DNA from: an uncultured Pseudanabaenaceae cyanobacterium
GTDB lineage: Bacteria; Cyanobacteriota; Cyanobacteriia; Pseudanabaenales; Pseudanabaenaceae
DNA: 64,000 nt
Reading direction: 5' to 3'
Assembly (NCBI GenBank): GCA_937927915.1
Contig: CALGKB010000011.1
Span: forward strand, 1 to 64,000
The position numbers and the translations under genes were made by a program. The first letter of the stretch is position 1, and every line of letters starts with the position of its first letter. Positions 52,235 through 62,965 of this stretch are shown piece by piece. The notes below the pieces were generated by a model. The model saw only the letters and a program-made list of their open reading frames with translations, did not search any database and was not told where the DNA came from.

Positions 52235-52595
52235 TTTATTGCTCAGGTTATTGATTTGGTTTTTACTCACTGCTGACTTAAGTCTTGCCAATATCGTCAT
52301 TGGTTTGGCAGTAGTATTAGTCTTACCTAACAGAAAAGGGCGGGCAACACTAGGGGATTGGCTCCGGGTAATAGGGAACATCCTTATCTCCATACCCCTT
52401 GCCTATGTAGAGGCTCTGGAAATGATTTTCTTTCCCCACTCAGCGGAGGAAGTGACCTTAGAAAGGGTGAGAGTTAATCGTATTCCTGCCCTCATTTTCC
52501 TAGATATATTTGTGATTACATTTACCCCCAAAACGATCGTCCTTAACTATCGTGACGATGGCTACTATGAAGTGCACCGGGTGAAACGGCAATGA
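52221..52595 (+). CDS. mrpE: Mrp antiporter subunit E
   Basis: Order plus ADLSLANIVIGLAVVLVLPNRKG. Confidence 0.88.
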   Translation: MNYLNLLLRLLIWFLLTADLSLANIVIGLAVVLVLPNRKGRATLGDWLRVIGNILISIPLAYVEALEMIFFPHSAEEVTLERVRVNRIPALIFLDIFVITFTPKTIVLNYRDDGYYEVHRVKRQ

Positions 52596-52843
52596 CTGTA
52601 GTTTTAATGCTTATGCTGGCAGTTCTCCTGATTCCCATTTATGTAGGAGCTAGGGACCAAGACGTATGGCAAAGAATGTTGGCTTTTTGTAGTATTGCCA
52701 CCAAAACATCGATTATGATTTTAGTAATCGCAGTGATTCGCAGTGATTGGGCAATCGGGGTAGTAGGGGTGCTAATTCTCAGCTTAGGTAACGCTGCTTT
52801 GATGTTGTTGGCACATATTCTACGGCGGTTAAATGAGCTATGA
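52592..52843 (+). CDS. mrpF: Mrp antiporter subunit F
   Basis: 83 aa three-TM in mrp order. Confidence 0.82.
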   Translation: MTVVLMLMLAVLLIPIYVGARDQDVWQRMLAFCSIATKTSIMILVIAVIRSDWAIGVVGVLILSLGNAALMLLAHILRRLNEL

Positions 52844-53118
52844 AAGAATTTATTAGTTACACCTTGATTTCTCTGGGCTTAGTGTTTTGGTTGTGGGGGA
52901 CTTTACCCCTGTTGGGCAAACGATCGGTATTGTTCAAACTGCATAGTCTCTCGGTGTCGGACACTTTAGGTTCTATGGCAATCACCGTTGGTTTATTAGT
53001 ACATTTTCCCGCGGATTGGTCCCTGTTATTTTTGGCATTAATTTCCTTGGCAATTTGGAACACAATTTTAGGCTACGTCTTAGCTTTTTGTTCGCGGGGA
53101 GGGCAGAAAGATGGATGA
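52840..53118 (+). CDS. mrpG: Mrp antiporter subunit G
   Basis: 92 aa; LFKLHSLSVSDTLGSMAITVGLL. Confidence 0.85.
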   Translation: MKEFISYTLISLGLVFWLWGTLPLLGKRSVLFKLHSLSVSDTLGSMAITVGLLVHFPADWSLLFLALISLAIWNTILGYVLAFCSRGGQKDG

Positions 53119-53626
53119 GTTTTATATAGTCCCGATCGTGTTTTTGTTACCCCTTAGTGCTGTGATGGTGGTGATGCAGACAAATCCCTATACTGCCTTG
53201 GTAATGCGGGGTATTTTAGGGGCAGTTTCCGCATTGGTATACGCCTTGCTGGGAGCGGCGGATGTCTCTCTTACCGATGCCTTAGTGGGAACCATGTTAT
53301 CAATTACCCTCTATGCCATTGCTGTGCGGTCTTCTTTGAGCATGAGGATTGGGGCAATCAAATTAGACAAAAATGACCCTCTACTTGTTCCAATTGCGAA
53401 ATCCTTGAGCAAATACTTTATGCGTTTGGAAATAGTGGAGTTTCCCGATGGGGATCACCTCAACTCTGCCCTAGAGAAGGGGGAAATTCACTGTAAATTC
53501 GATCGCCATGAAACAGAGGGGTGTAAATTATTAATTCGTGTACCGCGCTTGTACGAAATTCTCACTGCTGCAGGTATACCCAATTTAAGTATTGTTTTGT
53601 TGGAGAAAACAGGGGCTGGACTATGA
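53111..53626 (+). CDS. DUF4040-type protein, equivalent to MrpA C-terminal region
   Basis: MRGILGAVSALVYALLGAADVSLTDALVGTMLSITLYAIAV. Confidence 0.82.
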   Translation: MDEFYIVPIVFLLPLSAVMVVMQTNPYTALVMRGILGAVSALVYALLGAADVSLTDALVGTMLSITLYAIAVRSSLSMRIGAIKLDKNDPLLVPIAKSLSKYFMRLEIVEFPDGDHLNSALEKGEIHCKFDRHETEGCKLLIRVPRLYEILTAAGIPNLSIVLLEKTGAGL

Positions 53627-54285
53627 AAATTCTTGCAACTATATGTGGTTTTCTTATCTGTTGGCAGCTAGTATCTATTGCTACTAATACTGATTATGAC
53701 CCAGGGTTTGACATCGTAGGAGTCATCGCTAAATTTGCAGGTATTCCAAACACGGTCTCTGCTATTATTCTCCACAATCGCCTGTACGATACTATCTTTG
53801 AAGTGACAGTATTTACAATTGCCATTATGGGGGTTGGCTACTTACTGGCAAACGAATCCCCTGTAGAAAAGGTCTACCAATTTACTGATGCCCCTTCTAT
53901 CGTTCTAGCCCGCTTGGGAGCGACAATTGCCACCCTAGTAGGGATTGAGTTAGCTATTAGAGGTCACTTGAGTCCTGGGGGAGGTTTTGCCGCTGGTGTA
54001 GCAGGGGGGACAGCGATCGGTCTCGTGGCAATTACTTCCTCTAGGGAATACATGGAAAAAATTTACAAGCGTTGGCAAGCTAACACTCTAGAAAAAGTTT
54101 CTGTTACCATATTTATAGTCCTCGCTTTACTAAGTTTAGTGGGCGTACAGTTAATTTATGGTAAGTACGGCGATCTATTTAGCGGGGGTTGGATTCCCAT
54201 CTTAAATATCCTAGTGGCGGTAAAAGTTGCTCTGGGTTCTTGGTCAGCCATTTTCTTATTTATTCGCTATCGGGGGCTATTATAG
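53623..54285 (+). CDS. mrpB: Mrp antiporter subunit B
   Basis: HLSPGGGFAAGVAGGTAIGLVAI MnhB motif. Confidence 0.88.
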   Translation: MKILATICGFLICWQLVSIATNTDYDPGFDIVGVIAKFAGIPNTVSAIILHNRLYDTIFEVTVFTIAIMGVGYLLANESPVEKVYQFTDAPSIVLARLGATIATLVGIELAIRGHLSPGGGFAAGVAGGTAIGLVAITSSREYMEKIYKRWQANTLEKVSVTIFIVLALLSLVGVQLIYGKYGDLFSGGWIPILNILVAVKVALGSWSAIFLFIRYRGLL

Positions 54286-54900
54286 TTACTCGGCATCGGG
54301 GGGGACAGCCACCTGGGAAATTCCTACCAGGGAACGTAAATTCTGGCAGCGTATTAACTCTATAAAGTTGGGAATTTGTCTTCCCTCCAATTTAGCTACA
54401 TCTTGGATACCTTCCAGTAAACTCTTGGCGGCTACAACGTCAGTATAACCCCGTCTCTGTGCCACCCGAATTGCCTCACTGTCTGATTCCAAAAAGACCT
54501 TAGTGCCCTTGCTTCGCCCCTCGATTTGTTTGAAGGCAATAGCTATTAACAAAACCCCCACTCCTAAACCTGTAATATCCCCCTCAATTGCCTCCCAAAT
54601 TGTGCCTGCCAAGCCAAACAAACTCACCAGCTGGTATGTGCCCCATTGAAAGTAGCGTGTCTGCTGTCGCCAGGAAACTTCCGCTAAAAACAGCAAATCC
54701 CGTTCATTGACAGGCAGATTAAACCAGTAACGAAAGTTAATCTTAATTTGAGTATCAGGTCGCCAGGGTAGGATGGGGGTACTGCTGATAACCTGGGCTT
54801 GGTCAGGGCGCTGGGTGACGATCGTGTGCATCCGCCAGGAGGCGGGCAGTAAATCCATGAGGCGGTTAATTTCACTACTGGGATGTGTAACGGAATCCAT
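54286..54900 (-). CDS. DUF3318-like cyanobacterial protein
   Basis: 204 aa; INRLMDLLPASWRMHTIV...AEVSWRQQTRYFQWGTYQLVSLFG. Confidence 0.7.
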   Translation of the reverse strand: MDSVTHPSSEINRLMDLLPASWRMHTIVTQRPDQAQVISSTPILPWRPDTQIKINFRYWFNLPVNERDLLFLAEVSWRQQTRYFQWGTYQLVSLFGLAGTIWEAIEGDITGLGVGVLLIAIAFKQIEGRSKGTKVFLESDSEAIRVAQRRGYTDVVAAKSLLEGIQDVAKLEGRQIPNFIELIRCQNLRSLVGISQVAVPPDAE

Positions 54901-54976
54901 ACAATTTGTGTACGCCGGATGATCAATTGTTGCATTTTCTATAGAAATACATCAATGCGTTTCCCTGGGGCTAGAG

Positions 54977-55639
54977 ATGGGGCAAAATTACCTCAGTTAC
55001 TGGTGTAGTCCTATGAAATTGTCTCACATGTCTCACACTGTTGGCACAGAGATCGATACGAGGTCGCGCATCTTGCAGTCGGCACAGAAACTGTTTGCCG
55101 AGCAGGGCTTTGATGCTACCACGACTAAAGACCTTGCCAATCATGCGGGGGTAGCCGAGGGGACTCTGTTCCGCTACTTCAGTAACAAGAAGGCAATTTT
55201 AGTGGAAGTGGCAACCCAGGGGTGGATTAAGATGCTCACAGACTTATTGACCGAGTTGAGCGAGATGGGCAGCTACAAAGCGATTTCCCAGATGATGTTG
55301 CGCCGCATGACCCACCTGAAGGAAAACCACGACCTGATGAAGGTGTGCTTTATGGAAGCCCAATTCCACCCTGAACTGCGGGACAAAATCCAATCGGAGG
55401 TGATCGCTAAAATGACGGAAATTGCCGAGGTTTACTTTGCGGAAGCCATCGCTAAGGGGGTTTACCGTGCCTCCCTTGACCCCAAAGTGATTGCCCGCGT
55501 GTTTGTGGGGATGTTCGCCGTCGCCGGTTTCAGCAATGAGACCATGACTACCGACCCCCTGGAGCTACGCCTGATGGCAGAAGGGATTGCCGACATTTTC
55601 CTCAATGGGGTGCTAGTGCAGCGTACCTGTGATAGGTAA
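54977..55639 (+). CDS. TetR/AcrR family regulator (start may be internal)
   Basis: RSRILQSAQKLFAEQGFDATTTKDLANHAGVAEGTLFRYFSNKKAIL. Confidence 0.93.
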   Translation: MGQNYLSYWCSPMKLSHMSHTVGTEIDTRSRILQSAQKLFAEQGFDATTTKDLANHAGVAEGTLFRYFSNKKAILVEVATQGWIKMLTDLLTELSEMGSYKAISQMMLRRMTHLKENHDLMKVCFMEAQFHPELRDKIQSEVIAKMTEIAEVYFAEAIAKGVYRASLDPKVIARVFVGMFAVAGFSNETMTTDPLELRLMAEGIADIFLNGVLVQRTCDR

Positions 55640-55714
55640 ATCTTTCATTGGAGATATGGCAGTTTGTGTAAGGTTTTGTTAAATTATCTTTATCGAATTC
55701 AGTGAAGTTATTCT

Positions 55715-55930
55715 ATGCGTCAGCGCACCAGTATTGTAGACGATCGTGGTTTGATTAACAACTTTGCCTACGAGCCGCCCATGTACATTGATGACGAACC
55801 CCGCTTCGGTTTTACAGAATTTGCGGAGAAGTGGAACGGGCGTTTTGCTATGATTGGCTTTGTTTTGTTATTGGCAATTGAAGCGGTGACAGGGCACGGC
55901 TTGGTGAGCATTATACGATCGATTTACTGA
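55715..55930 (+). CDS. High-light-inducible (HLIP) family protein
   Basis: FAEKWNGRFAMIGFVLLLAIEAVTGHGL. Confidence 0.95.
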   Translation: MRQRTSIVDDRGLINNFAYEPPMYIDDEPRFGFTEFAEKWNGRFAMIGFVLLLAIEAVTGHGLVSIIRSIY

Positions 55931-55971
55931 TTTTGGCGCTAGACTAAACGGGAAGTTGTGTGTAGCTTCCT

Positions 55972-56688
55972 ATGGTCAACCGATGGCATTTGGACACCCT
56001 AGCTGTTTTAGTTTGGGGTGTTTTGTTTTTGCAGTTGTGGCTGACGGGCAAACTGTTTTTGTTGATTCATCCTAACTACAAGTGGCTAACGATCGGGGCA
56101 GGCTTTTGTCTTTTGGCTTTGGGAATTGTTCTGTTAGTAACACCCAGGCAGAGTAGGGGAAATCACAGCAATTTGCTGCCTCCAAATTGGAGTAGTGGAC
56201 TGTTATTGGTGACGGGAGTTTTAGGCTTACTCATACCACCTCGCCCCTTTGCCAGTGCAGTTGCTGTTCAACGGGGTATTGAAGATAATTTTGCGCTAGT
56301 AAGAGGAGTGCAGACTTTTCGCCGTAGTAACAAACCAGAACAGCGGACAATTGTGGAATGGGTACGCACTTTGAATGTCTATCCTGAACCTGATGCCTAT
56401 AGGGGACAAAAAGTTGATGTCACAGGTTTTGTGGTGCATCCTGCTAGTTTCCCCCCTGCATATTTTTTGGTTTCACGGTTTGTAATTACTTGCTGTGCTG
56501 CTGATGTCTATCCTGTAGGTTTATTGGTGAAATTAAAAGAAGGCGATCGCAGTCAATATAATCCCGATCAGTGGTTGCGGGTTAAGGGGGAGATGGACAC
56601 GATCGAGTGGCAGGGGAAGCGTAAGTTAGCAATCATCCCCCAGGAAATAACACCTATTCCTGCACCTAAAAATCCCTACGAGTTTTAG
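55972..56688 (+). CDS. TIGR03943/DUF1980-type membrane protein
   Basis: N-terminal TMs; FVVHPASFPPAYFLVSRFVITCCAADVYPVGLLV. Confidence 0.82.
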   Translation: MVNRWHLDTLAVLVWGVLFLQLWLTGKLFLLIHPNYKWLTIGAGFCLLALGIVLLVTPRQSRGNHSNLLPPNWSSGLLLVTGVLGLLIPPRPFASAVAVQRGIEDNFALVRGVQTFRRSNKPEQRTIVEWVRTLNVYPEPDAYRGQKVDVTGFVVHPASFPPAYFLVSRFVITCCAADVYPVGLLVKLKEGDRSQYNPDQWLRVKGEMDTIEWQGKRKLAIIPQEITPIPAPKNPYEF

Positions 56689-56689
56689 T

Positions 56690-58072
56690 ATGGCAAAAAT
56701 CATTTCACAGTTAGAAATTACCAATATGGGCAGGGAAGGTATTGCCTACGGTTGCAGTGAGCAGGGCAAAAAAATCTATGTGGAAAATGGGGTGGTAGGG
56801 GATATTTGTGATGTGCAGATTTACCAAAAACAAAAGGGGAATTACATAGGCAAGGCAATTTATTTTCACAAACGATCGGATTTACGGCAGGAGCCAGTAT
56901 GCGCTCATTTTGGTTTATGTGGTGGTTGTCGCTGGCAGTTTGTCAACTATGGGCAGCAGTTACTCTGGAAACAGGAATTAGTGCAAGAGTTGTTTACTGG
57001 TATAGTCAATGTACCGATTCCCCCTGTCCTGCCTGCTCCTCAAACTTTGTTTTATCGTAATAAATTGGAGTTTTCTGCCACAAACGATCGGTGGTTGACA
57101 GCAGCAGAATTAGAGCAAGCAATTGGGGATAAAAATGCCTTGGGTTTCCATGTACCCCACCGTTGGGGAAAGATATTTCAGGTAGACAAATGTTATCTAC
57201 AGCCTGACCCCAGTAATCCAATTCGCTTAGCAGTGCAAAGAATAGCTATAGAATTAGGCATGACTTTCTACAATCCTGTGACGCAACGGGGCACTCTGCG
57301 CAATGTGATAATTCGCACTAGCTCCCTGGGAGAAGTGATGGTGATTATTGTTTTTTATCCCGATCAGCTAGAGCTACAAACTGCCCTGTTATCTCAGCTA
57401 CAGCAAAAATTTCCTGCTATTACCTCCCTTTACGCAGTGCACAATGCCAAAGCTAATGACAGTATTTATGACTGTGAATTGTCTCTATTTGCGGGTCAGC
57501 CCTATATCGTAGAAAAAATTGGCGACCTCAGGTTTGCTATCACTCCCAAATCCTTTTTTCAGGTCAATACTAGTCAGGCAGAAAGGTTATTCCAGGTGGT
57601 TTTAGATTTTGCTGCCCTAAAGAGTAATGAAATAGTCTATGACCTCTATTGTGGTACAGGGGCGATCAGTCTAATTGTTGCCCGCCATAGTCGCAAGGTA
57701 GTGGGGATAGAACTAATTCCCGATGCCATAGGAGATGCCCAATTTAACGCCACATTAAATCAGATTACTAATGCCGAGTTTCTAACAGGAGACTTGCAAA
57801 CAATTCTCACACCAGAGCTAATCTCCCACCAGGGTCAACCTGATGTAGTAATTACTGACCCCCCCCGATCGGGTATGACTAACAAGGTGCTTAGCCGGTT
57901 GTTAGCAATGTCCCCTCGCCAAATTATCTATGTCAGCTGTAATCCAGCTACTCAAGCTAGAGATGTACAAATTTTAAGCAGCAAATATCGTGTGACAAAA
58001 ATACAACCTGTGGATATGTTTCCCCAAACTCCCCATGTGGAAAATGTGGTTTTACTAGAAGCTATTGCCTAG
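56690..58072 (+). CDS. rlmD: 23S rRNA (uracil-C5)-methyltransferase (RlmD/RumA-like)
   Basis: TRAM-like N-term, Cys cluster CAHFGLCGGC, VYDLYCGTGAISL, VITDPPRSGM, YVSCNPATQARD. Confidence 0.95.
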   Translation: MAKIISQLEITNMGREGIAYGCSEQGKKIYVENGVVGDICDVQIYQKQKGNYIGKAIYFHKRSDLRQEPVCAHFGLCGGCRWQFVNYGQQLLWKQELVQELFTGIVNVPIPPVLPAPQTLFYRNKLEFSATNDRWLTAAELEQAIGDKNALGFHVPHRWGKIFQVDKCYLQPDPSNPIRLAVQRIAIELGMTFYNPVTQRGTLRNVIIRTSSLGEVMVIIVFYPDQLELQTALLSQLQQKFPAITSLYAVHNAKANDSIYDCELSLFAGQPYIVEKIGDLRFAITPKSFFQVNTSQAERLFQVVLDFAALKSNEIVYDLYCGTGAISLIVARHSRKVVGIELIPDAIGDAQFNATLNQITNAEFLTGDLQTILTPELISHQGQPDVVITDPPRSGMTNKVLSRLLAMSPRQIIYVSCNPATQARDVQILSSKYRVTKIQPVDMFPQTPHVENVVLLEAIA

Positions 58073-59077
58073 GAAAGTACCACACCAATCTAAAATGCGA
58101 TTCCAACCCCACCAACAGTCTTGATCCCCGTATGCCCGCTGACATCTAGGGGAGCTAATTAAGCCTACATGACCGCCATAACGGGTTACCAGCAATTTAA
58201 TCTGGGCATTGTCACGACAGGCAGCGATCAAGTCGGGCACGATCGTGGGGTCAAAGAGGGGGTCATCCTGGGGATAGATAATCAAAGTTGGTTTGTTTAA
58301 GTGGGGCAAAAAGGGTAAGGGGCTGCTGCGGCGATAATATTCCTCTACACTGCTAAGACCCAGACGGGGTACAACTAATTCCTGGTCATAGCCCCAAATG
58401 CTGTTAGCCCGCTCGATCGCTATTTTCTCTAAAGCCCCTGGATGAGTATGATAAAGTTGCCAGGCGAGGGTCTGCAATTCCCTAGTGATGCGCTGCTCGA
58501 TCGCTCTGCCCCAAAAACTACTACAGAGGTAACGGAGGGAACGGGCAGCATCCAAATTGGGGGAAATGACGGCGGCACCGGCAATTTCTGAGATACCTTG
58601 GGCTTCTTTTGCGCCCCAGAGGGCTAGCTGTCCCCCCAGGGAATACCCCAGGAAAAAGAAGGGCGGTGGACAACCGTAACGTTGCCCCTGCTGGGCAATA
58701 TGGACAAAGTCTGCCCCTTCGTAGAGACCATCGGACGTCAAAGTAGGGGAGAGTAAACCTGTTACCCCATGTGCCCGCCAGTCAAACAGAACCACTGCTA
58801 TACCCTGGGCATAGGCCTTTGCCCCCAAGACCCGCAGATAGCCCTGATTCTCTAAACTGCCCGTAATGCCATAGGTGGCGATCACTGTCCCCCTTGCCCC
58901 CGGCGGTATTCCCACCCAACCGTAGAGTGGTACCCCCCCTTGCCCCCTGAAAACGATCGATCGATATTCTGGTTCGGGCACGGCAATAGTGGCACGCCAG
59001 CGCTGGGAGGTGACTAGGGCAGCCCAAAGGGTCATGCCAAGACCACTGCGTAAAAACCTCGGTGGGCTGTAGGTCAT
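58055..59077 (-). CDS. Alpha/beta hydrolase (YheT-like)
   Basis: FLGYSLGGQLALWGAKE; RYGGHVGLI. Confidence 0.87.
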   Translation of the reverse strand: MTYSPPRFLRSGLGMTLWAALVTSQRWRATIAVPEPEYRSIVFRGQGGVPLYGWVGIPPGARGTVIATYGITGSLENQGYLRVLGAKAYAQGIAVVLFDWRAHGVTGLLSPTLTSDGLYEGADFVHIAQQGQRYGCPPPFFFLGYSLGGQLALWGAKEAQGISEIAGAAVISPNLDAARSLRYLCSSFWGRAIEQRITRELQTLAWQLYHTHPGALEKIAIERANSIWGYDQELVVPRLGLSSVEEYYRRSSPLPFLPHLNKPTLIIYPQDDPLFDPTIVPDLIAACRDNAQIKLLVTRYGGHVGLISSPRCQRAYGDQDCWWGWNRILDWCGTFLGNSF

Positions 59078-60558
59078 AGTTGCGGTGCTAGGGGTAAGGT
59101 GAGTCTAAAGGTAGTGCCCCCTTCTGGATTGCGGAGGACATCGATCCTGCCTTGACAAACTTCCACACACTTTTGTACTAAACTCAAACCCAGTCCCGAC
59201 CCATGAATTCCCTGTACATTGCTGCCGCGAAAAAAGGGTTCAAAAATATGCTTTACCTCCCCTTCAGGAATGCCAATCCCCCGATCGGATACCGTAATTT
59301 CCATGCTGTTGGCTTGCCTAGCTACTTTCATAAACACATCGGACTGGGAATATTTGAGGGCATTGGTCAAGATTTGCTCCAAAATGCAGCTTAATAGACG
59401 GGGGTCACTGATAAAAGAGGAATCGGTTTCTTCAGGATAAAAGTTAATAGATTGATGGTTGTAAATGTTCAATTTTTCAATCACATCCTGACAGAGACTG
59501 TTGATGGGAATCATCTGCCAGTTAGGCACAAAAAAGTTGGTCTTAATTTGGTAGATAGTAATAATATTATCAATGGTAGTAAGAATGCGATCGGAGGCAC
59601 TTTTTAGACGCATAATATTGCGCTTGAGTTTGGGATTTTTGTCGATCGCCTCATGATTTTCCAAAGAGCTAATGGCAATTGCCATCACATTCAAGGGAGT
59701 ACGAAATTCATGGGAGATCATGGCAAAGAAATGTTGTTGCAGTTCATTGATCTCCTGCTCCTGCCTCAGAGCTAATTGGATAGCTTCCGCATGTTTCCGA
59801 TCGGTGACATCTCGCACAATCATCATCACTTCTTCTTCCCCACTGGGCACGAGGCGCATTTCGTAGTAGGTTTCTCCTTCGGGATAGCTAAACTCTAAAG
59901 TTTGCTGCTGTTGAGTAGTGAGGGCAATAGTGATTAAGCGCAGCAACCGATCGCTGATCGCTAAAAAGCAGGGAAAACTACTAATATGGGGATAGATAGA
60001 AGGCTGGGTTGGCAAGGGCAGACGGGAGTGGATATCGAGAAACATCCCCTCGCGATTGACCACAAAAATAGAGTCAGGGATACTCTCAAGGAGGGCACGA
60101 CTGCGGCTTTCAAATTTCTCTAGGGTCTCTTCAATTAACACCTGCTCCGTAATATCGCGCCCTATGCTCAGTACTTCCCCCCCCCTAGTGAGATACAACT
60201 GCCAAACTTGCCAACGCACTTGCTGGTCCGGCAAAACAATGCGACATTTAATATTTACCTGGGGGGAAAACAAACTGAGGTCACCTATTTTCTGAGCTAC
60301 CCACTCCCGATCTTCCTTATAAATGTAGTCAAACAGACTCTTATTTTCGACAGGCTCGCGGTCACACTGAAATAATTTTTCTACCGCCGGGTTGGCATAG
60401 GTAATTTTGTAGTCAGCCTTTGACCAACAGAGGATTAACTCCTGCTGATTTTCCACAATCGAGCGGTAACGTTCTTCCCCTTTGCCACCCTGTCGGGAAC
60501 GCCAATATAACCAACCCCAAGTTGCTAATAACCCTAATGCCAGTAGCCCTGACCACAT
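59074..60558 (-). CDS. PAS-domain sensor histidine kinase
   Basis: MISHEFRTPLNVMAIAISSLENH H-box; GSGLGLSLVQKCVEVCQG; one N-terminal TM. Confidence 0.95.
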   Translation of the reverse strand: MWSGLLALGLLATWGWLYWRSRQGGKGEERYRSIVENQQELILCWSKADYKITYANPAVEKLFQCDREPVENKSLFDYIYKEDREWVAQKIGDLSLFSPQVNIKCRIVLPDQQVRWQVWQLYLTRGGEVLSIGRDITEQVLIEETLEKFESRSRALLESIPDSIFVVNREGMFLDIHSRLPLPTQPSIYPHISSFPCFLAISDRLLRLITIALTTQQQQTLEFSYPEGETYYEMRLVPSGEEEVMMIVRDVTDRKHAEAIQLALRQEQEINELQQHFFAMISHEFRTPLNVMAIAISSLENHEAIDKNPKLKRNIMRLKSASDRILTTIDNIITIYQIKTNFFVPNWQMIPINSLCQDVIEKLNIYNHQSINFYPEETDSSFISDPRLLSCILEQILTNALKYSQSDVFMKVARQANSMEITVSDRGIGIPEGEVKHIFEPFFRGSNVQGIHGSGLGLSLVQKCVEVCQGRIDVLRNPEGGTTFRLTLPLAPQL

Positions 60559-60616
60559 ATTTCTCTATAGTAGTAAGCTAGGAGTGGAAAGCTAGTAACC
60601 CCACTCCCTAGTTAGT

Positions 60617-61615
<999 letters not shown>

Positions 61616-61779
61616 CTACTCCTATAGTGTGTTAATTGAGTGTAGCGAAAAGGTGGGGGCATAGAGTGGAAGATTTAGTTATATTGCCCTGGCAGCGGTG
61701 TGATCGTGAGGGGGAGAAAGTTAAACATGTGTTTCATCGATCTAAACTGAGAATAATTTAGTTTTGACAAAAGACTGCG

Positions 61780-62289
61780 ATGCTCGATCGTTTTTCTATC
61801 TCTCCTCTCATTCGGTTTACTCTTTTGCTGTTGTATGTTGCTCTTTTATTGCCGTTGCTCTTCCTACCACAGTCGCCATCCTGGATGGGACTAGCTCTAG
61901 TGGCAGGGGGAGTCCTGCTGTGGGGGGCGCTGGGAGAACAGGTGATCTTGACGGAGGCAGCGATTGAGTTGCGCTATCCCTGGTGGCTGCGGTGGCTGCG
62001 ATCGGGTTGGGTGTTGCCTTGGGCAGAGATTGTGGCATTGCGTCCGCGCACGACGGGACAGGGGGGATTGGTGTATTACTTGGTGGATAGGGCAGGGAAT
62101 GGCTATCTGTTACCAATGCGCATGGCGGGGTTTGCTCGCTTTGTCGGTTGGGTGGAAAAACAGACAGGGATCGATACTAGGGATGTCCGTCCCTTGGCAC
62201 AGCCCTGGATGTATGTGATCCTGCTCACCTTTTCCTTTATTTTGTTGTTGTTTGATATTCTTTTGCTCCTCAGTCGCCCCCATGCCTAG
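61780..62289 (+). CDS. Hypothetical membrane protein with PH-like central region
   Basis: 169 aa; two N-terminal TM, one C-terminal TM. Confidence 0.65.
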   Translation: MLDRFSISPLIRFTLLLLYVALLLPLLFLPQSPSWMGLALVAGGVLLWGALGEQVILTEAAIELRYPWWLRWLRSGWVLPWAEIVALRPRTTGQGGLVYYLVDRAGNGYLLPMRMAGFARFVGWVEKQTGIDTRDVRPLAQPWMYVILLTFSFILLLFDILLLLSRPHA

Positions 62290-62965
62290 TTTGTTGATTA
62301 CAGGTTCTGATACCAGTGTCGGTAAAACGATCGTGACTACGCTGCTTGCCAGTTATTTACTGGGTCGTCATCCCCAAAAAGTGGCACTGTATAAACCTGT
62401 GCAATCGGGCAAGGGGGATTGGGAGTATTACGCCGAACAAATTGCCCCCTACCAACCGCGAGAGGAAATCTGTGCCCAGAAATTTGTGCTGCCCTTGGCG
62501 GTCCCCCTAGCGGCGGAAAGGGAGGGAAAAACAGTGGATTGGCAGTTGCTGCAGCAGGGCTATCAAAGGTTGCTGGCAAAATACCCCATCGTTTTGGTGG
62601 AGGGAGCAGGAGGAATCGGTTCCCCTGTCACCTGGGAATGGACAGTGGCAGATATGGCGAGGGAATGGCAGATACCTACTGTTATTGTGGTGCCCGTGAA
62701 GTTGGGGAGCATGACGCAAGCGGTGACTGCCTGTGCCCTGGCGCGAGAGGCTAAGGTGGATGTGCGGGGTATTATTTTCAATTGCGTGCACCCCTATACG
62801 GCGGAGGAAATCTATGACTTTGTCGTTCCCGATCGTCTGCCTTTGCTGACCCATGCTCCCATCCTTGGCTATGTGCCCTCCCTAGCAGCTCCCCCCACCC
62901 CCTCGGAGTTAGCCCAGATTATTGCCAACCTTGACCTGCAGACTATGGGCTTACAGGAAATCTAG
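62282..62965 (+). CDS. bioD: Dethiobiotin synthetase
   Basis: LLITGSDTSVGKTIVTTLLASYL; YKPVQSGKGDWE; VEGAGGIGSPV. Confidence 0.95.
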   Translation: MPSLLITGSDTSVGKTIVTTLLASYLLGRHPQKVALYKPVQSGKGDWEYYAEQIAPYQPREEICAQKFVLPLAVPLAAEREGKTVDWQLLQQGYQRLLAKYPIVLVEGAGGIGSPVTWEWTVADMAREWQIPTVIVVPVKLGSMTQAVTACALAREAKVDVRGIIFNCVHPYTAEEIYDFVVPDRLPLLTHAPILGYVPSLAAPPTPSELAQIIANLDLQTMGLQEI

